A stretch of 64,000 nucleotides of DNA from Rhodothermus marinus DSM 4252. GTDB lineage: Bacteria > Bacteroidota > Rhodothermia > Rhodothermales > Rhodothermaceae. The notes beneath the pieces were generated by a model, which ran no database searches, was not told the origin of the DNA, and was given only the letters and a program-made list of their open reading frames with translations. The position numbers and the translations under genes are program-made. The first letter of the stretch is position 1. Each line of letters opens with the position of its first letter. Shown one piece after another: positions 15,111 through 22,916 of this stretch. The stretch covers positions 624,001-688,000 of the forward strand of contig NC_013501.1 of assembly GCF_000024845.1 (NCBI RefSeq). Direction: 5' to 3'.

Positions 15111-16844
15111 ATGAAGGCGAAGCAGCAGAAGGTCGCACGCACGAAGGCCCCTTACGTACTGGGCGTTACGATTGCGGGCCGTACGGTTTACGCCGTGCTG
15201 CTCAAGCGCGAAGGAGACGGGCTGGAGGTCGTGCGGCGCTTTACGCGTCAGCGCGTGGCCCGTTTTGCCAGCGTGCAGCAGGGCGTGCCGGAAGTCAAAG
15301 GCCAGGAAGCCGGCGGCGACTTCTCCATCCAGTTTGGCGGGGGAGGCGGGGGCGCGACGCCGTTCCTGAAGTCGGAGTTCGACCTGAGTGGCGACGGAGC
15401 CGGCGGAGAACAGGCGCCGCCTGCTTCGCTCTTCACGATGGAGCTTACCGACATCCTGGCCGAATGCCGGGAAGCCGGCTACGGCGATCCGGAAGTGGCC
15501 TTCTGCCTGCCCTCAGTGGAGCTGGCCTATGTGGAACTCCGGCTGCCGCGGCGCGCGCGGGTGAAGGACCAGGAGACCGGTCCGGTCGATCGCAAGGCGC
15601 TGCTGGAGCTGCTGGAGCAGCAGGTAGGAACGGCGCTCGAAGAGGAGCAGGTGGCCTTTCTGCCGATGACGCCCTCCGACGCCGAGACGCATCGGTTTCT
15701 GGCCATCTACCCGCGTCCCAGCGAGCCGGTGACGGCCACGCTCCAGGCGCTCAAGGCCGAATCGAACCGAAAGCTACCCCGCACGCGGCTGTTCGAGACC
15801 GAAGTCTCGCTCTACCTGGGGCTGGTGCGAACGGCCCTGCGCCAGCTTGTTCCGGAGGCGCCCGAGGCGCGCTCGCTGGTGCTGCGCGTGGGTTCCGACG
15901 ATACGCTGGTGCTCTTCGTGCAGGGCGAGACGCTCCAGCATGCCGAAAGCCTGCGCTCGCTGACCGTACACGACACGCCCGAAACGATCTGCAGCCGCAT
16001 TCTGCTGCTGCAGGACGAATACGGCATCGGCGAGGTGGCGTACGTCTTTCTGGTCGGCGAGCAGGGCGAGGCCGACATCCAGCGTAGCCTGGAGGTTTTC
16101 TTCCCGAACGCCCGCGTCGAAAACCTGCGGCACTACCTGCCGCTGGACGATCAGGAGATCGGCCCGGGCTCGCTGGCGGCGCAGCTGGCCGCGCTGCGTC
16201 TGGTGGGCGATCCGGACTTCCTGAAAGCCTTCGAGCCGGTCAACCTCTTCCCGTCCAGCCTGCGGCGGCGCTGGGAGCTGCCTTTCGGCTGGCACGTGTG
16301 GGCGCTCTACGCGCTGCTGTTTGTCACCACGCTCTTTTTCGTATGGCGCTACCTGACGCTCGAAGCCGAAATCGGCGAGCGTCAGGAGCGGCTGCGTCGG
16401 CTTCCACCGGCCATCGCCGAGACCGACGCGCGGGCGCTGCAGGCCCGGATCGACAGCCTCAACGCGCGCACGCAACAGGCGCTGCGGGCACTCGACGTGC
16501 TCGACTCGCTGCTGGTGGGGAGCGACCGCTGGAGCCGATCTCTGGCTCAGCTCTCCCGCGAGGTGGCCGCCGTGCGGGGCATCTGGGTCGATAGCTGGAG
16601 CCCGCGCACCAGTGGCGTCGAACTGAAAGGCAGCGCCGTCGCCCGGGATCGCGTCGTGGAGCTGGCCCGGCGGCTCAACGGCGTCATCCGCTCGTTGACC
16701 TTCTCGGAAATCCGCGAGTGGCCGGTCTATGCCTTCGTGATCGAGATCCCGTTGCCCAACGAGCTGCCCGAGCCGGCCCGCTATCTGCGCGAGCAGTTTG
16801 CCGCCAACACGCAGGCTACGCAGTCGAAACCCTCGAATCCGTAA
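15111..16844 (+). CDS. PilM-PilN fusion protein
   Basis: A 577-residue protein. Residues about 14-380 look like an actin-fold PilM: YVLGVTIAGRTVYAVLL is the phosphate-1-type strand pair, and VAFCLPSVELAYVELRLP and ARSLVLRVGSDDTLVLFV follow as in PilM, with a Gly-rich insert at about 70-105. Residues about 385 to the end match PilN: a short EPVNLFPSSLRRR cytoplasmic segment (PilN starts with the INLLP motif that binds PilM), one membrane helix (about 394-416, HVWALYALLFVTTLFFVWRY), a coiled coil and a ferredoxin-like periplasmic domain. In most bacteria these are two genes whose products bind each other; here they are covalently joined. It forms the inner-membrane alignment complex with the next gene product. 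Confidence 0.8.
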   Translation: MKAKQQKVARTKAPYVLGVTIAGRTVYAVLLKREGDGLEVVRRFTRQRVARFASVQQGVPEVKGQEAGGDFSIQFGGGGGGATPFLKSEFDLSGDGAGGEQAPPASLFTMELTDILAECREAGYGDPEVAFCLPSVELAYVELRLPRRARVKDQETGPVDRKALLELLEQQVGTALEEEQVAFLPMTPSDAETHRFLAIYPRPSEPVTATLQALKAESNRKLPRTRLFETEVSLYLGLVRTALRQLVPEAPEARSLVLRVGSDDTLVLFVQGETLQHAESLRSLTVHDTPETICSRILLLQDEYGIGEVAYVFLVGEQGEADIQRSLEVFFPNARVENLRHYLPLDDQEIGPGSLAAQLAALRLVGDPDFLKAFEPVNLFPSSLRRRWELPFGWHVWALYALLFVTTLFFVWRYLTLEAEIGERQERLRRLPPAIAETDARALQARIDSLNARTQQALRALDVLDSLLVGSDRWSRSLAQLSREVAAVRGIWVDSWSPRTSGVELKGSAVARDRVVELARRLNGVIRSLTFSEIREWPVYAFVIEIPLPNELPEPARYLREQFAANTQATQSKPSNP

Positions 16845-16850
16845 GCGGCC

Positions 16851-17807
16851 ATGTGGAAGAAGTACGGAAACGCCCTGTTGCTGTTTGTCGCCTGGCTGAT
16901 CCTGACCGGCGTGGGCGTCTATTTGACATACTTCAAACTGCCCGATGAGATTGCCCACTACGAGAAGCTGGAAAAGCTGGCGCACATGCGCGAGACCGAG
17001 ATGGGCTCGCTGCTGGCCGAATACAGCGCTTCGGAAGAGCGGGCTCGTGAGGTCGAAAGCCGCTGGCGCTCGCGCTATCGCTACATTCCGGCCTCGCTGA
17101 CCACGCCGGAGGTGGTCGCCCGCCTGAACGAACTCTCGCGGCAGGGCTTCGAAACCTTCAACGTCCAGTTCATGGGGAGCGGCCAGACCCAGAGCGTCAA
17201 TTACTACACCTTCCGCATCGAGGGGCGTGGTTACTTCTATCATCTGTACCGCTTCGTCTGGGAGATCGAAAACACGCCCGAACTGTACCGCATCCGCAAC
17301 CTGTCGCTGGACCACATCGACCTGGTCAAGGCCGATCGCGCAAGCGGCAAGGAGCGGATGATGGTGATGGTCTCCTTCAACATGCAGCTGGAAGCCTACT
17401 ACGGGGGGCTGCCCGACCTGCAGGTGGCCCACATGGCCGACAGCCTCTACCGGCGGCTGCCGCGAGCCGTCTTTCCGGAAAAGAATCCACCGGTCAACCC
17501 CTTCTACCCGGGCATTCTGGAGCAACTTCCGCCCAACTCCGACAACCTGATCGACATCGAAAAGGCAAAACTGGTGTCGATCGTGGGTGGCCGGGCGGTC
17601 TTCCAGGATGCTTCGGGGTTGCGGACGGTGGGGGTCGGGGAAAACGTGTACCTGGGACAGATCACCGAGATTGACCCCATCGAAGGCCGCGTGGTGGCCC
17701 GGCTGAACCGCGGCGGGATTCTGGATGAAGTCGAACTTCACCTGGAAACCGGGGAACGCTACCGTCAGGCGCTGGGCCCTGTCATGCTTACGCCGCTGAA
17801 CCAGTGA
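16851..17807 (+). CDS. PilO-like protein with PilP/GspC-like C-terminal domain
   Basis: A 318-residue protein with one N-terminal membrane helix (about 7-27, NALLLFVAWLILTGVGVYLT), a coiled coil (about 35-75) and a PilO-type ferredoxin-like domain (about 80-190, with FRIEGRGYFYHLYRFVWEIE). The C-terminal 70 residues (KAKLVSIVGGRAVFQDASGL, VGVGENVYLGQITEIDPIEG, then VVARLNRGG) resemble the HR domain of PilP or GspC that docks on the secretin. No separate pilP gene is present between this gene and the secretin, supporting a PilO-PilP fusion. It starts 6 bases after the PilM-N stop. Confidence 0.7.
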   Translation: MWKKYGNALLLFVAWLILTGVGVYLTYFKLPDEIAHYEKLEKLAHMRETEMGSLLAEYSASEERAREVESRWRSRYRYIPASLTTPEVVARLNELSRQGFETFNVQFMGSGQTQSVNYYTFRIEGRGYFYHLYRFVWEIENTPELYRIRNLSLDHIDLVKADRASGKERMMVMVSFNMQLEAYYGGLPDLQVAHMADSLYRRLPRAVFPEKNPPVNPFYPGILEQLPPNSDNLIDIEKAKLVSIVGGRAVFQDASGLRTVGVGENVYLGQITEIDPIEGRVVARLNRGGILDEVELHLETGERYRQALGPVMLTPLNQ

Positions 17808-17831
17808 ACGAATCCAACCTGAAGCGTCGCC

Positions 17832-19193
17832 ATGGAGCCTGTGCAGACAAGAACCTGGATCGCGACTGCGCTCGGTCTACTGCTGATCGGGAGCCTGCTG
17901 GCCTGGCCCGGTCTGTCGCAGGACCGGCCGCCCCAGCGGGTCATGCGCACCTACGTGCCGCCCGATCAACTGGTGTCGTTTCTGCCCACGACGCCGCTGA
18001 ATCAGTTCTTCGAGCTGCTCAACCCGATCTTTCAGCGGGTGACGGGTAAGCAGATCGTCGATCCCGAGGAGCGCACCGACCCGATCGGGGTTTCCATCTC
18101 AGGCATGCACTTTTTCGATGCGTTCGAACTGGTATTGCAGACGAAAGGACTGACCTACCGGGAGACCGACAAGTTCTTCATCATCGAGAAGGCACCGGAA
18201 AAAACCGAGGTGGTGATCGGGCCCCGTCGGGCTACCGGAGAGGCCGGTGCCGTGCAGGCCGGTGCCGTGTTGCCGGCCACCGTCGATACGCGCGAAATCC
18301 AGATCAACGCGATTCTCTTCAGCGTGAACCTGACCAAAGCGCGGGACATCGGCATCAACTGGGATCAGTTTTTCGGGCTGACGACCGGTACGGGCACCGG
18401 AACCGGAGGAACTACCGGCGGCGGAACGAGCGGTACCGGAGGACAGAATAACGTGGAGTTTTACCTGAAGACAGAGGATCTTTTCGATCCGCTGGCGCCC
18501 CTGATCGAAGCCCCTAACCGCATCAGCTTCCGACAGCTCACCAACTTCCTGCGCTTTCTGGAAACGGAAGGCATCGGCGAAACCGTTGCCAGTCCGCAGA
18601 TCACGGTGCAGAGCGGTGAGCAGGGACGGATCCAGATCGGTTCGGACGTGCCCATTCAGACGCGCGACTTTGCCGGCAACACGATCACGCAGTTCGTCTC
18701 GACGGGCATCATCATCGACGTGACGCCCACGCTGCTGGTCGAGCCGGCGGCCGACACGGCCGGGGCCCCGCTGATCGAGTTTGTGCACCTGGACGTCATG
18801 GTCGAAAACTCCAGCGCCACGCCGTCGGCGGCCGGCCTGATCATCGATCGCAATACGGCCGACACGCAGGTGCTGCTGCTCGACGGCGAGCAGACGATCA
18901 TCGGGGGACTGTACTCGACGCGCGAGTCGATCTCACGCAAGGGTATTCCCTTCCTGAAGGATCTGCCCTGGTGGTTCTTCGGGTTGCGCTACATCTTCGG
19001 GCGCACGCAGCGCACGATTACGCAGTCGGAGCTGCTGATCGTGCTGCAGGTGAAGGTGCTCGATCCGCTGACGGCGCGGGCAAGCCGTCCCCTGGAGCGC
19101 AACCTGCTGGAACGCAGCCGACGTGAGTTGATGGAACGGTTGGAGCGGTTCAGCGAGCAAACGGCGCGTCAGACGCGCATGCCGCGCAACTGA
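17832..19193 (+). CDS. Outer-membrane secretin (PilQ/GspD family)
   Basis: A 453-residue secretin with signal peptide (about 1-30). An STN/N0-like domain (about 50-115, VSISGMHFFDAFELVLQTKGLTYRE) is followed by an N1-like segment (VDTREIQINAILFSVNLTKARDIGI) and the beta-barrel secretin domain (about 230-420) with the family hallmarks ETVASPQITVQSGEQGRIQIG, STGIIIDVTPTLL and TQVLLLDGEQTIIGGLYSTR. It is shorter than typical PilQ (about 700), with few periplasmic N-domains. A Gly/Thr loop (about 182-207) echoes the GTGG tail of the pilin. It forms the outer-membrane pore through which the filament exits. It is the last gene of the pilT operon; a terminator follows at 19415. Confidence 0.9.
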   Translation: MEPVQTRTWIATALGLLLIGSLLAWPGLSQDRPPQRVMRTYVPPDQLVSFLPTTPLNQFFELLNPIFQRVTGKQIVDPEERTDPIGVSISGMHFFDAFELVLQTKGLTYRETDKFFIIEKAPEKTEVVIGPRRATGEAGAVQAGAVLPATVDTREIQINAILFSVNLTKARDIGINWDQFFGLTTGTGTGTGGTTGGGTSGTGGQNNVEFYLKTEDLFDPLAPLIEAPNRISFRQLTNFLRFLETEGIGETVASPQITVQSGEQGRIQIGSDVPIQTRDFAGNTITQFVSTGIIIDVTPTLLVEPAADTAGAPLIEFVHLDVMVENSSATPSAAGLIIDRNTADTQVLLLDGEQTIIGGLYSTRESISRKGIPFLKDLPWWFFGLRYIFGRTQRTITQSELLIVLQVKVLDPLTARASRPLERNLLERSRRELMERLERFSEQTARQTRMPRN

Positions 19194-19221
19194 CACCTGT
19201 AGCAGCACCTCAATTATATGA

Positions 19222-19369
19222 GATCGCTGATTTACCGGTGCATGAGGGTGCCACACTCCGTGTGGCGGACGTGATCCGGCGGGTATGATCGGGCGGACAC
19301 AATGGTCCGCCCCTACGGGATAGGGAAAACGTCAAGGATCTGGTAGGGGCGCACCGCCGTGTGCGCCCG
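19222..19369. repeat. Intergenic palindromic repeat, long copy B
   Basis: Matches 4855-5003 over its whole length with a handful of substitutions and one 1-base gap in a G-run. It starts 28 bases after the secretin stop. Together the two copies bracket the pilus locus in the same orientation. The remainder of 19194-19521 contains a terminator and the leader of the next gene; no other gene is seen. Confidence 0.88.
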
Positions 19370-19414
19370 TGCTTTCTCACATGCACAATGATTTCCTGGA
19401 AGTCGTTAGAGCAG

Positions 19415-19445
19415 GCGGGAAGTCCCGTGTGGCTTCTCGCTTTTT
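19415..19445 (+). terminator. Terminator of the pilus operon
   Basis: GCGGGAAGTCCC (19415-19426) pairs with GTGGCTTCTCGC (19429-19440) allowing wobble pairs and one mismatch, directly followed by TTTTTG. It lies 222 bases after the secretin stop, beyond the repeat. Confidence 0.7.
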
Positions 19446-19521
19446 GTTTGTGGGCCGGTCGGCGAAACGCGGAGAAGGGCCTGCGGGTTAAGGCCTGACC
19501 GTCGGGATTGCCAGGGGCAGC

Positions 19522-20901
19522 ATGTACCGTCTGCTGGTCATTTCGGGGCTCGCACTGGGGCTGGCGGCCTGCGGGCCGGCGCCGCGTCCGGCAGAGGAGG
19601 GCCCGGTTCAACTCCATGAGCCGGACAACCCGCTGTTGCTGGCCGAGCATCTGGACGTGCTGCTGCGGCCGGAGATGCAGGGGCGGGTGACGGGCTCGCG
19701 CAGCTTCGCGCTGGCGGCGCAGTACGTGGAGGACCGCATGCGGGAATTCCGGCTGCAGCCGGCGCTGGAAGGACATTATCGGATCGTTTACGATGCCCGC
19801 GTGCACCTGCCCTGGCCGGCCGTGCTGGGCTGGGCCGATCGGGATACGGCGGCCTTTCTACCCGGATTGGAATTCTGGCCCGATGCGCGCAGCGATACCG
19901 GACGCGTGGTGGCCGATCGGGTGGCGCTCTGTGTGCAACCGAGGACCTGTCCCGCTGCCCCGGTCTGGGTGCTGCCGGATACGTCTGCAGAAGCAACGTC
20001 GCGCCTGGCGCCGGCGCGTTCGGTGCAGGCCGTGCTGCGGGTGGGGCCGCTGCGTCCCACGCTGACCGACGCCCCGATTCCCGGGCTTCGGCTTCTGCAG
20101 CTCACGCCGGAGGCGGCCGCCCGCCTGCTGGCACTGCCTGCGTCCGCGCTGCGGGCCCATCTGACCGACACGGCGTCCGTGACGCTGCAACTCCGACGCC
20201 CGATCTTCCTCCGGGTGCGGCGTATGGGCGAACCGCGCGTGGGCGCGCTGAACGTGCTGGGTTTCGTGGCGGGCAAAGATCCCGGGTTCCGGAACGAACT
20301 GGTGATCGTGTGCGCCGATCTGGACGTCGTGGCCCTGCCGGGCAGTCCGCTGCTTTTCGACGGCGCACACCTGGGCGAAGGGGTGGCGGCGCTGCTGGAG
20401 CTGGCCCGTTTCTACAGCACGCTGGCCAGCTACTGGCCGCAGCCCCGCCGTACGCTGCTGTTTGCGGTCTGGTCGGGTGCCCGACAGGGCCACCAGGGAT
20501 TACGCGCCTATCTCCGGAAGCCGTTGTGGGATCCGACCGCCACGCGCCGGATCGTCTATCTGGATCCGGATCCCGGGACGCTCGCCGAACTGCACCGACT
20601 GGCCGAACAATATGGCATGACGCTCACGCCGGTTCTACCGCCCGATTCGTTGCAGGAGGACCGAAGGGTTTTCTGGCGGGTGCCTTCCGAGTGGCAACAG
20701 ATCTACCGGCGGATCTACAACGCCCCGGCCGCTGTTTCAATACCTGAGCCTGAAAAGCTCCGCATGCGCGCATTGCAACGTGCCCGTGCGCTGGTCCGGG
20801 CGGCACAGGCGATCCTGTTACCGGAGGCGATCACCCCGGGCCCGTGGACGCCTGTGCCTGAAGATACGCTTCGTCCGCCCGTAACCGAAAACCACCCATG
20901 A
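19522..20901 (+). CDS. Lipoprotein resembling an inactive M28-family peptidase
   Basis: A 459-residue protein with a lipoprotein signal (LALGLAACG, lipid Cys about 17). The middle and C-terminal region follows the layout of M28 aminopeptidases: NELVIVCADLDVVALPGS, then GAHLGEGVAALLELARFYSTL, then PRRTLLFAVWSGARQGHQGLRAYL. In active M28 enzymes these are AHxD, the GAxDNxSGVAxxLE metal/active-site segment, and GEExGxxGS. Here His of the first is Asp (ADLD, about 265-268), the central metal Asp is lost (HLGEG), and the catalytic Glu-Glu is Ala-Arg (SGARQG). It is therefore probably not a zinc peptidase. It overlaps the next gene by 4 bases (ATGA). Confidence 0.65.
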   Translation: MYRLLVISGLALGLAACGPAPRPAEEGPVQLHEPDNPLLLAEHLDVLLRPEMQGRVTGSRSFALAAQYVEDRMREFRLQPALEGHYRIVYDARVHLPWPAVLGWADRDTAAFLPGLEFWPDARSDTGRVVADRVALCVQPRTCPAAPVWVLPDTSAEATSRLAPARSVQAVLRVGPLRPTLTDAPIPGLRLLQLTPEAAARLLALPASALRAHLTDTASVTLQLRRPIFLRVRRMGEPRVGALNVLGFVAGKDPGFRNELVIVCADLDVVALPGSPLLFDGAHLGEGVAALLELARFYSTLASYWPQPRRTLLFAVWSGARQGHQGLRAYLRKPLWDPTATRRIVYLDPDPGTLAELHRLAEQYGMTLTPVLPPDSLQEDRRVFWRVPSEWQQIYRRIYNAPAAVSIPEPEKLRMRALQRARALVRAAQAILLPEAITPGPWTPVPEDTLRPPVTENHP

Positions 20902-21716
20902 TTCCCGCGCTGCTGACCGACACGGTGACGTTGAATCTGGATCGTGCGCTCTACCTGACGCTGCTCTGGGGCCTGGAGGGCGTGGAGTTGCGCACGATCG
21001 GCGGGCCGTCGGACCGCGTGCCGTTTGTCAATGAGGAAAAACTGCGCCGTCGTTTGCTGGAAAACGAATTGCCGGCGGTGGCAATCGTGCCGGGCATGTT
21101 CGAAGGGCCGGTGCGTGACCGGCGCACGTGGATGAACGAGGTGGCCGCCTTCGATGAGGTGCTGAGCTTCTGCCGGCGCATCGATTGTCCCTGTGTGGTG
21201 GTGTCGGCTTTTGCGGCCGAAGACGAAGGTACACCGATAGAAGAGGCGGCGCGGGCGCTGCGGATGGCCGGCGACAAGGCGGCCGACTACGGCGTGCGGA
21301 TGGCCGTGCTCAACGAGCCAGGCAGTGCATTTCCCACGGGGAGGGCGCTGGCCACGCTGCTGGAAACCGCGAATCACCCGGCCGTGGGGGGCGCCTGGAA
21401 TCCCGGGGCGGCGTTGCAGGCGGGCGAGAACCCGTCCGAAGGGCTCCAGGCACTGGCCGGACGCGTCTTTCTGGTGCGCTGCAGCGACTGGCGACTTGAT
21501 CCGGATCGCGGTGTCTGGGAGCCGGCCCCCTTTGGTGAAGGGGCCGTGGGATGGCCCGCGCAGCTTCGACTGCTGCGCGACATGGACTTCACCGGGCCGT
21601 TGAGCCTCGAAGTACGCGCAGAACCGCGTGCGAAGCGGGGGCTGCACGATGCAACCCGCCTGCTACAGCTGCTGCGTCAGGTTCGGAAGCCTTCATCTGC
21701 AACCACCGAGCGCTGA
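20898..21716 (+). CDS. Sugar phosphate isomerase/epimerase-like TIM-barrel protein
   Basis: A 272-residue protein of the xylose-isomerase-like/AP-endonuclease-2 barrel family. Typical strand ends are visible: GLEGVELRTI, CVVVSAF, MAVLNEPGSAFPTGRAL (usual position of a metal Glu), VGGAWNPGAAL (usually D-x-x-H), VFLVRCSDWR and GPLSLEVRAE. Several usual metal ligands are not conserved: the WNPG position normally carries Asp and the following His. Substrate is unknown. It starts inside the stop of the preceding lipoprotein gene (ATGA) and ends 6 bases before plsC-like, so it is translated as part of a small operon. Confidence 0.7.
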   Translation: MIPALLTDTVTLNLDRALYLTLLWGLEGVELRTIGGPSDRVPFVNEEKLRRRLLENELPAVAIVPGMFEGPVRDRRTWMNEVAAFDEVLSFCRRIDCPCVVVSAFAAEDEGTPIEEAARALRMAGDKAADYGVRMAVLNEPGSAFPTGRALATLLETANHPAVGGAWNPGAALQAGENPSEGLQALAGRVFLVRCSDWRLDPDRGVWEPAPFGEGAVGWPAQLRLLRDMDFTGPLSLEVRAEPRAKRGLHDATRLLQLLRQVRKPSSATTER

Positions 21717-21722
21717 TCCACC

Positions 21723-22541
21723 ATGGCTGAAGAAGTCCGCGAAACCTCCCCCGTTGCGCCGTTGCTGGCACCGGCGCCCGTCGAGGCTCCGGTCGAGGGC
21801 GCCCCGCCGGCCACGCTGTGGACCCGGCTGCACTTCTTCTGGTTCGTGCTGGTGGGCATTTTCAGCACGCTGATCATTGCCCCGTGCCAGGTGCTCACGC
21901 ATCGCTTTCATCCGACGGCGGCCAACTTCAAAAAGTGGGCGCGGCGCTGGGCGGGCATCATCCTGAAAGCCTGTGGCTGGCGCGTGGTGTGCGAAGACCG
22001 GGCACGCCTCCCCGAAGGGCAGCCCTGCATTTTTGTAGCCAATCATCAGTGCGCCCTCGACATTCTGGTGCTGTCCTACGCGCTTCCTTATCCCTTCGGG
22101 TTTGTCGCCAAGGCGGAACTGGAGCGGGTGCCCGTGCTGGGCTGGGCCATGCGCCATTCGGCTTCGCTCTTTATCGATCGCAACAATCCGCGTCGCTCGC
22201 TGGAAAGCCTGCAACTGGCCGGCGAGCGCATCCGCCAGGGGCATCCCGTGCTGCTTTTTCCGGAAGGCACGCGTGGCTACCGGAAGGAGCTGCGGCCGTT
22301 CAAAAAGGGGGCGTTTCTGCTGGCTGTCGAGGCCGGCGTGCCGCTGGTACCCGTGGTCATCTTCGACAGCTACCGCCGGCTGGACGAGCGGCGAATGGTC
22401 TCGCGGCCGGGAACGATTCGAGTAGTGATCGGCGAACCCGTCCCGACAGCGGGACTCCGACGGCGGCATCTGACCACGCTGATGGAGACCGTGCAGGCCC
22501 GCATGCAGGCGCTGCTCCGGGAGGCGGGGAACTCCGCTTAG
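21723..22541 (+). CDS. plsC: 1-acyl-sn-glycerol-3-phosphate acyltransferase (PlsC family)
   Basis: A 272-residue membrane-associated acyltransferase that makes phosphatidic acid from lysophosphatidic acid. The catalytic NHxxxxD motif is NHQCALD (107-113), and the substrate-binding FPEGTR is at 179-184, followed by FKKGAFLLAVEAGVPLVPVV. A membrane helix lies at about 37-55 after a Pro/Ala-rich N-terminal extension of about 30 residues. ATG 21723 follows the upstream stop by 6 bases. Confidence 0.9.
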   Translation: MAEEVRETSPVAPLLAPAPVEAPVEGAPPATLWTRLHFFWFVLVGIFSTLIIAPCQVLTHRFHPTAANFKKWARRWAGIILKACGWRVVCEDRARLPEGQPCIFVANHQCALDILVLSYALPYPFGFVAKAELERVPVLGWAMRHSASLFIDRNNPRRSLESLQLAGERIRQGHPVLLFPEGTRGYRKELRPFKKGAFLLAVEAGVPLVPVVIFDSYRRLDERRMVSRPGTIRVVIGEPVPTAGLRRRHLTTLMETVQARMQALLREAGNSA

Positions 22542-22574
22542 CGCTGCGCGGTAGCGGTCGCGCCCGGCATTTGC

Positions 22575-22581
22575 TATCTTG
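22575..22581 (+). promoter_or_regulatory. Putative -7 element for gatC
   Basis: TATCTTG preceded by TTTGC matches the Bacteroidetes-type -7 element TAnnTTTG with one base missing. It is 31 bases before ATG 22612. No clear -33 TTG is seen at the expected distance, so this is tentative. Confidence 0.4.
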
Positions 22582-22611
22582 CGACATCCACAACCTGACG
22601 ATCGGCAAGCG

Positions 22612-22899
22612 ATGGCAATTTCCGTCGAAGAAGTCCGCTACATTGCCCGGCTGGCCCGCCTGGAGTTCTCGGAAGAAGAGGAGCGGATGCTGGCCGAACA
22701 GATGGGCGAGGTCCTGGACTACGTGGCCAAGCTGAACGAGCTGGATACGCGCGACGTCCCGCCCATGTCGCACGTGCTGGACCTGTACAACGTCTTCCGG
22801 GAGGACGTCGTCGAACAGCGCATTTCGCACGAGGACGCGCTGCGCAACGCACCCGATGCCGACAGCGACTACTTCCGGGTGCCCAAGGTGATCGAATAA
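22612..22899 (+). CDS. gatC: Glutamyl-tRNA(Gln)/Asp-tRNA(Asn) amidotransferase subunit C
   Basis: A 95-residue protein, the normal size for GatC. It starts MAISVEEVRYIARLARLEFS and contains the family pattern LAEQMGEVLDYVAKLNELDT, PMSHVLDLYNVFREDVVEQ and the DYFRVPKVIE tail. GatC holds GatA and GatB together in the enzyme that amidates misacylated Glu-tRNA(Gln) or Asp-tRNA(Asn). gatA and gatB are not in the window. ATG 22612 is chosen over a TTG at 22579 because it gives the family start. Confidence 0.95.
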   Translation: MAISVEEVRYIARLARLEFSEEEERMLAEQMGEVLDYVAKLNELDTRDVPPMSHVLDLYNVFREDVVEQRISHEDALRNAPDADSDYFRVPKVIE

Positions 22900-22916
22900 C
22901 CCGTCGCGCTGCATCT

